From positions 21,603-85,602 of the forward strand of contig MFOZ01000019.1 of assembly GCA_001784055.1 (NCBI GenBank): a DNA stretch of 64,000 bases. The letters are read 5' to 3'. The stretch's first letter is position 1, and each line of letters opens with the position of its first letter. Below the pieces are notes generated by a model, which did not search any database, was not told where the DNA came from, and was given only the letters and a program-made list of their open reading frames with translations. Below, piece by piece: positions 59,643 through 64,000 of the stretch. Made by a program: the position numbers and the translations under genes. The stretch is from Candidatus Levybacteria bacterium RIFCSPLOWO2_01_FULL_42_15 (GTDB taxonomy: Bacteria; Patescibacteriota; Microgenomatia; Levybacterales; UBA12049).

Positions 59643-60793
59643 AACTTCTCATTGTTGCCGGAGGAGGAGGACATTTTTCCGCAGCGTTTTCGGTTATTCA
59701 GAAGCTTCCTAAAGACGTCAGCGTATTGGTGGTTGGAAGAAAGCATTCGTTTGAAGGAGATTCAGCGCTTTCGCTAGAGTATCAGACATGCAGCAGCAAC
59801 AATATTCCTTTTGCTACAGTAGGTGCGGGGAGACTGCAAAGAGCATTTACTAAGCACACGATAGCGTCTCTTGTCAAAACCCCGTTTGGATTTGCGCAAT
59901 CCCTTAAGATTCTTAAAAAGTTTAATCCTGATATAGTTCTTTCGTTTGGAGGATATGTATCTCTGCCCGTAGTTGTGGGAGCACGGTTATCTGGAATACC
60001 TATTGTTGTGCATGAACAGATTCCCGCAGGAGGACTTTCTAACAAAATCGCATCGTTAATAGCAGACAGAGTGTGTATATCGTGGAATGAATCATATGAT
60101 TTTTTCCCTAGAGAAAAAACTGTGCTCACGGGTAATCCTATTCGTAGGGAAATTTCTCGTACTCAGAGCAGTGTCTTATTAGACGGGGCAACGGAGGTTT
60201 TTCTCCGTGATCAAGCTCCTTTTATCTATATTACCGGAGGATCTGGGGGTTCTCACTTTCTTAATGTTCTTGTTGAAGAGCTAATTCCTGATCTTACTGA
60301 AAAATATAAAATAATTCATCAAACAGGAGGCTCAAATGAGTATAAAGATTTTGAGCGGCTTTTATATCTTAAGAATAATCTTCCTCATCAAATAAGACAT
60401 AGATATATTCCCATAAGATTTTTAGATGCGTCCCAAATTGGATGGATTCTTTCTCACGCTTCTCTTGTGGTTGGTCGGTGCGGTATCAATACCGTATGCG
60501 AGCTTTTGTATTGGGGTGTTCCGTCTCTTCTTATCCCTCTTCCTTATGCGCAAGGTAACGAACAAGAAAAAAATGCTCTGTTGGTAAAAGAAGCGGGATT
60601 CGGAGAAATTCTTGCACAGAAAAACGCAACAAAAACAGAGCTCAAAAAACAAATACATCATATGATTCTTAAAAATAATGCATATAAGTTTCATGCTCGC
60701 AAGGGAAGAAAGAGACTGATACCAAACGCATCAGAAAACATTATAAGCGTAGTTATCGCTGTTTATGAGAAAAGAAAGAAACAAGAAAAGTAA
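59639..60793 (+). CDS. murG: UDP-GlcNAc:lipid I N-acetylglucosaminyltransferase MurG
   Basis: Adds GlcNAc to lipid I to make lipid II at the inner face of the membrane. I start it at the ATG at 59639 (MKLLIVAGGGGHFSA), in the ATGA overlap with ftsW; the in-frame upstream extension lies within ftsW. Seen are DIVLSFGGYVSLPVVVGA, VVHEQIPAGGLSNKI, LTGNPIRREI, FIYITGGSGGSHFLN, and VVGRCGINTVCELLYWGVPSLLIPLPYA-type donor loop pieces. The nucleotide loop is GGGGGH-like instead of GGTGGH. 384 residues, slightly longer than usual. Confidence 0.92.
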   Translation: MKLLIVAGGGGHFSAAFSVIQKLPKDVSVLVVGRKHSFEGDSALSLEYQTCSSNNIPFATVGAGRLQRAFTKHTIASLVKTPFGFAQSLKILKKFNPDIVLSFGGYVSLPVVVGARLSGIPIVVHEQIPAGGLSNKIASLIADRVCISWNESYDFFPREKTVLTGNPIRREISRTQSSVLLDGATEVFLRDQAPFIYITGGSGGSHFLNVLVEELIPDLTEKYKIIHQTGGSNEYKDFERLLYLKNNLPHQIRHRYIPIRFLDASQIGWILSHASLVVGRCGINTVCELLYWGVPSLLIPLPYAQGNEQEKNALLVKEAGFGEILAQKNATKTELKKQIHHMILKNNAYKFHARKGRKRLIPNASENIISVVIAVYEKRKKQEK

Positions 60794-61229
60794 AGTAAAA
60801 AGAAGAACAAAAACGTTTTTAAAAAAATATGTTTTTCTTCTTGTATCTCCTTTTATCTTTTTTTGTGCGCTGTTTTTGTTAAAACAATATGGCTTTTATA
60901 ATCATCAGATTAAAAGTCCACTATCCTTGAAAGCAGCAGGCGTCGTATCCAGAAGTGTTTTTTTAGACATTGCCACTTCAAGTGGGGTAGTGCGCGAAAC
61001 AGAGCTTATTCTTAAGAAGTACAATATTCCATTCGTATCCATTCAACAGGCTTCAGATTCGGCAATCCTTATTGAAATTGATGAAGGAAAATTTTTTATA
61101 TCCTCAAAAAAAGACATCGAATCCCAGGTTTCCTCTTTACAACGTGCTCTCTCTCGTTTTACAATAGAGGGTAAGAGAATTTCACTTCTCGATTTTAGAT
61201 TTGAAAGACCAATTGTTGTATTTCAATAA
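60765..61229 (+). CDS. ftsQ: FtsQ/DivIB-like minimal protein
   Basis: A 154-residue bitopic protein in the ftsQ position between murG and ftsA. It has a strongly basic cytoplasmic N-terminus (about residues 1-20), one membrane helix (about 21-41), then about 110 extracytoplasmic residues. The end, RISLLDFRFERPIVVF, resembles the last strands of the FtsQ beta domain (L-x-x-I-D-x-R). There is little room for a POTRA domain, so this would be a reduced FtsQ. The call rests on position and topology. It overlaps murG by 29 bp. Confidence 0.65.
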   Translation: MRKERNKKSKVKRRTKTFLKKYVFLLVSPFIFFCALFLLKQYGFYNHQIKSPLSLKAAGVVSRSVFLDIATSSGVVRETELILKKYNIPFVSIQQASDSAILIEIDEGKFFISSKKDIESQVSSLQRALSRFTIEGKRISLLDFRFERPIVVFQ

Positions 61230-61256
61230 ATCAAAAAACAAAGAAAGCCATTTTCT

Positions 61257-62552
61257 ATGAGCGAGGGAAAAATTGTTGTTGGAGTTGATGTTGGCACTTC
61301 TAAGATTACCGCTATCATCGCAAAGGTAGATGAGGCGGTAAATGTTCTTGGGGTCTCAGAGGTAAAATCTGCGGGTATCCGTAAAGGTCAAATTGTGGAT
61401 ATTGAAGAAGCGGTTTCTGTGATTAACACCGCTCTTGAGGCTGCTGAGAGAATGGCTGGTTATTCTGTCTCCCACGTAGTGGCTTCCATTGGGGGGGCAC
61501 ACATAGAAAGTCAAAACTCAAGGGGAATTGTTGCGATCTCTAATCCACATGGAGAGATTAGACAGGATGATATTGAAAGAGTTATTGAGGCAGCCCGCGC
61601 CGTATCTCTTCCGTCCACGAAAGAAGTAATACACGTGATTCCTAAGAACTATAGCGTAGACGGTCAAGAAGGAATTAAGGATCCGGTTGGCATGACTGGC
61701 GTTCGGCTTGAGGTTGATACCCATATTATTACCGCAGGAGCAACTTCTCTCCGTAATCTTGAAAAAGCGCTTTCTGAGGTTGGGGTTGATGTAAATGGCA
61801 TTGTTTTTAACGGATACGCAAGTGCTTTATCGGTTCTTTCTGAGACAGAAAAGGAACTTGGTGTTGTTCTTGTTGACATAGGAGCAGGGACAACGGATAT
61901 AGCAATCTATGTAGATGGATCTATAGCGTACTCTTCGGTTCTTCCTTTTGGAGCACGTCACATAACAAACGACTTAGCCATTGGATTGCGAATATCGATT
62001 GACAGTGCGGAAAAAATCAAGCTATTCTTTTCCCAGCCCCAAGAGGAACGGCGTATCATGATTCTTTCGGAAGAGCGCGAGAAGCAAGCAGATTCAAAAT
62101 CGACGGATGAAGTAGATCTTGGACAGCTTGGTATTCAAGAGGACTTGCGAAAAGTTTCCCGCAAAACTCTCATTGATGGAATCATAAGACCACGGCTCAA
62201 TGAAATATTTACTATGGTTGGGCTTGAGATTAAAAAAAGCGGTTATGGAGGACAAACTCCTTCCGGAATTGTTATCACCGGAGGAGGAGCGAACACGGTT
62301 AGCGCAACAGATGCCGCAAAAAGAATGCTTGCAATGCCTGTTCGGCTAGGAGTTCCTACTGGTATGAAAGGAATAATTGATGAAATTCAAAATAGCGCGT
62401 ATGCCACAGTTCTTGGTCTTATTATGTATGGATATCGGGAGATCCCGGAAAAACAGCTTCCGTTTGGTTTCTCTCTGCCGTCTTTTTCCAAAATAACATC
62501 CAATAAGATTTTCAAAAAAGTGGTTGATCTTATTAAGTCTTTTATTCCGTAG
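61257..62552 (+). CDS. ftsA: Cell division protein FtsA
   Basis: Actin-like ATPase that tethers FtsZ to the membrane. 431 residues. Seen are VVGVDVGTSKITAIIAKV (phosphate 1, residues 7-24), an SHVVASIGGAHIESQNSRG 1C-domain segment, VVLVDIGAGTTDIAIYVDGSI (phosphate 2, about 203) and IVITGGGANTVSATDAAKRML (adenosine motif, about 340). The C-terminus (SNKIFKKVVDLIKSFIP) is an amphipathic helix suited to membrane binding. An acidic stretch around 270-290 is lineage-specific. It is followed by ftsZ after 64 bp. Confidence 0.94.
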   Translation: MSEGKIVVGVDVGTSKITAIIAKVDEAVNVLGVSEVKSAGIRKGQIVDIEEAVSVINTALEAAERMAGYSVSHVVASIGGAHIESQNSRGIVAISNPHGEIRQDDIERVIEAARAVSLPSTKEVIHVIPKNYSVDGQEGIKDPVGMTGVRLEVDTHIITAGATSLRNLEKALSEVGVDVNGIVFNGYASALSVLSETEKELGVVLVDIGAGTTDIAIYVDGSIAYSSVLPFGARHITNDLAIGLRISIDSAEKIKLFFSQPQEERRIMILSEEREKQADSKSTDEVDLGQLGIQEDLRKVSRKTLIDGIIRPRLNEIFTMVGLEIKKSGYGGQTPSGIVITGGGANTVSATDAAKRMLAMPVRLGVPTGMKGIIDEIQNSAYATVLGLIMYGYREIPEKQLPFGFSLPSFSKITSNKIFKKVVDLIKSFIP

Positions 62553-62605
62553 TCAGTCGCGCTCGTACAAGCATCTTGCAAACTGTAAAATGATCTGTTA
62601 ATATC

Positions 62606-62611
62606 AGGGGG
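62606..62611 (+). promoter_or_regulatory. Strong Shine-Dalgarno site of ftsZ
   Basis: AGGGGG lies 5 bp before the ATG at 62617, one of the few clear ribosome-binding sites in the window. A weak promoter-like pair (TTGCAA 62576-62581, 17 bp, TAATAT 62599-62604) would start transcription near 62611 and lose this site, so I favour read-through from ftsA with this SD. Confidence 0.6.
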
Positions 62612-62616
62612 CTTTT

Positions 62617-63726
62617 ATGCTTATTAAGCCTCAGGCTACCAATTTTGCCAAAATCCGCGTTGTAGGAGTAGGAGGCGCTGGCAATAACGCCATTAATTCC
62701 ATGATTGGTCAAAGTCAAATTCAAGGAGTTGATTTTGTGGGTGTTAACACCGACGCGCAGGCCCTTTTCACTTGTCTTTCCACAACAAAGCTCCAAATAG
62801 GAGAAAATCTTACGAAGGGATTAGGCTCTGGAGGAAATCCGGATATTGGAAAACAAGCAGCAGAAGAATCTGCGGAAAAAGTAAAAGAGATGTTGGAGGG
62901 ATCAGATATGGTTTTTTTAACAGCAGGAATGGGTGGAGGTACGGGTACAGGCGCAACTCCTACGCTTGCTCAAATAGCAAAAGAAGTAGGAGCCCTTACC
63001 GTTGCCGTTGTCACAAAGCCGTTTGCCTTTGAAGGGACACGCAGAATGGTTGCTGCCGAAGAAGGGATTGAAAATCTTAGAGATAAGGTAGATACGCTTA
63101 TTATTATTCCCAACCAGCGAATTCTTGACGTGGTGGACAAAAAACTCTCTCTTCTTGAAGCATTTAGAGTTGCCGATTCAATTCTTTCCCAGGGGGTTCA
63201 GGGAATATCGGATCTTATTACGATGCCGGGACTTATTAACGTTGACTTTGCGGACGTCAAGACGATCATGTCTAGTGCAGGTTCTGCTCTTATGGGGATT
63301 GGGACAGGGGTGGGAGAAAACAGGGCGCAGACTGCGGCAAGAAGCGCTATATCATCTCCTCTCTTAGAGATTAAGATGGACGGCGCTCGGGGAGTTCTTT
63401 TTAATATTATCGCAGGGCCTGATCTTACCATGACCGAGGTTGATGAGGCGGCAAAAATCATTTCTTCAACAGTGGATCCTGATGCGAATATCATATTTGG
63501 CGCAACAATAGATGATACCATGCACGATCAGATTAAAATTACGGTAATTGCAACGGGATTTGATCAAACTAAACAAAGACTCCAGCAATTTGTTTCAACA
63601 AGTAAGACAGAAGGGCAATCACAAGAAGAACAACTGCAAGAAGAACAACCTCAGGAGGAGCCCAAGAAGAAAGAAGAAAAAGAAGACGTTTGGGACATTC
63701 CCGCATTTCTAAGGCAGAGGAATTAA
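62617..63726 (+). CDS. ftsZ: Cell division protein FtsZ
   Basis: Tubulin-like GTPase that forms the division ring. 369 residues: VVGVGGAGNNAINSMI (residues 13-28), the tubulin signature GMGGGTGTGATPTLA (about 108-122), and IIPNQRILDVVDKKLSLLEAF. The T7/C-domain segment NVDFADVKTIMSSAGSALMGIG is also seen. A Q/E/K-rich linker (about 330-357) leads to the conserved tail DVWDIPAFLRQRN, which binds FtsA. It has a good SD and ends the dcw cluster; the next gene is convergent. Confidence 0.97.
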   Translation: MLIKPQATNFAKIRVVGVGGAGNNAINSMIGQSQIQGVDFVGVNTDAQALFTCLSTTKLQIGENLTKGLGSGGNPDIGKQAAEESAEKVKEMLEGSDMVFLTAGMGGGTGTGATPTLAQIAKEVGALTVAVVTKPFAFEGTRRMVAAEEGIENLRDKVDTLIIIPNQRILDVVDKKLSLLEAFRVADSILSQGVQGISDLITMPGLINVDFADVKTIMSSAGSALMGIGTGVGENRAQTAARSAISSPLLEIKMDGARGVLFNIIAGPDLTMTEVDEAAKIISSTVDPDANIIFGATIDDTMHDQIKITVIATGFDQTKQRLQQFVSTSKTEGQSQEEQLQEEQPQEEPKKKEEKEDVWDIPAFLRQRN

Positions 63727-63756
63727 CGTTTAAGGCTCTCTGATCTGGCCCGTTAG

Positions 63757-64000
63757 TTAACTCGATGGATAAAAGGGGTTGAGATCAGAACTATGTTTTG
63801 GACGAAGAACAAACACAGTTCCACCAAACCATACGGAGAGTTTTAGCTCATCAACAATGTCGATAGTGGAACTCTTTAGCGCGCGTCTTGTGGTAATAAT
63901 GAAAGGTGCTGGAATACTTGCAAGAAATAACCCATTATGACTCAAATATTGAAGCGCTCCTTGAGCAATTCCTGCAGCATTGCCAAAATGAATAAGATGT
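63757..64000 (-). CDS. C-terminal part of an unidentified protein (runs off the right edge)
   Basis: The minus strand is open from base 64000 to a TAA at 63757-63759, giving about 80 residues. The visible part includes HFGNAAGIAQGALQYL, NGLFLASIPAPFIITTRRAL and WFGGTVFVLRPKHSS. The alternating hydrophobic strands look like the end of an alpha/beta protein, perhaps a Rossmann-type enzyme, but I do not recognise the family. It converges on ftsZ with a 30-bp gap, in which a weak inverted pair (TAACG/CGTTA) is the only possible terminator. Confidence 0.45.
   Translation of the reverse strand, partial: HLIHFGNAAGIAQGALQYLSHNGLFLASIPAPFIITTRRALKSSTIDIVDELKLSVWFGGTVFVLRPKHSSDLNPFYPSS

Overview
The window is a gene-dense, AT-rich bacterial segment with standard-code genes and many 4-bp ATGA stop/start overlaps. 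Its content suggests a Candidate Phyla Radiation (Patescibacteria) bacterium, probably of the Microgenomates group. Supporting signs are a DUF4012 protein, a minimal FtsQ, a short RecO, a MurF-like ligase with a membrane domain in place of its usual N-terminus, GlmU without its acetyltransferase domain, very short leaders, and palindromic repeats carried inside genes. The lineage is an inference; there is no rRNA or marker phylogeny here. No tRNA, rRNA, CRISPR array or transposase was found.

Left part (1-34.9 kb): a long surface-glycan locus. It holds dTDP-rhamnose genes (rmlD at the left edge, rmlC) with an NAD-dependent epimerase, a sugar C-methyltransferase and a hexapeptide acyltransferase on the minus strand. 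Next on the plus strand come two family 2 glycosyltransferases and a compact GDP-heptose module (fused hddC-gmhB, hddA, gmhA). A minus-strand trio follows (formyltransferase, polysaccharide deacetylase, methyltransferase). Then come a DegT aminotransferase, an NeuD/PglD-like acetyltransferase, several large polytopic membrane proteins (GT-C-like, YfhO-like, and an O-antigen ligase/GT-C fusion), many GT2 and GT4 transferases, manC, and a polyprenyl-phosphate sugar-1-phosphate transferase that probably starts repeat-unit assembly. This part also holds decayed genes: a 30-codon GT2 remnant, a 55-codon epimerase remnant, and a GT4 gene cut after its first domain.

Middle (34.9-40.8 kb): a DUF4012 membrane-anchored protein, recO, glyS, an isolated purF and a membrane-anchored hypothetical protein.

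Right part (40.9-63.7 kb): an expanded division and cell-wall (dcw) cluster, all on the plus strand. The order is mraZ, rsmH, ftsL, ftsI, murE, murC, murB, murA, glmU N-domain, GNAT, HAD, glmS, alpha/beta hydrolase, murF-like, DegT aminotransferase, FemAB-type transferase, mraY, ftsW, murG, ftsQ-like, ftsA, ftsZ. A three-copy 10-bp MraZ operator precedes mraZ. murD and ddl are absent. The amino-sugar genes (glmS, GNAT, glmU N-domain) beside murA/murB suggest that UDP-GlcNAc supply and its use for peptidoglycan are co-expressed.

Three observations stand out. (1) Palindromic repeats sit in-frame inside conserved genes; one 57-bp element is shared by a GT4 gene and murE and is read in different frames. 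(2) -10 boxes lie at the exact distance from start codons expected for leaderless mRNAs. (3) The wall cluster carries a DegT aminotransferase plus a FemAB-type transferase next to a membrane-fused MurF-like ligase.
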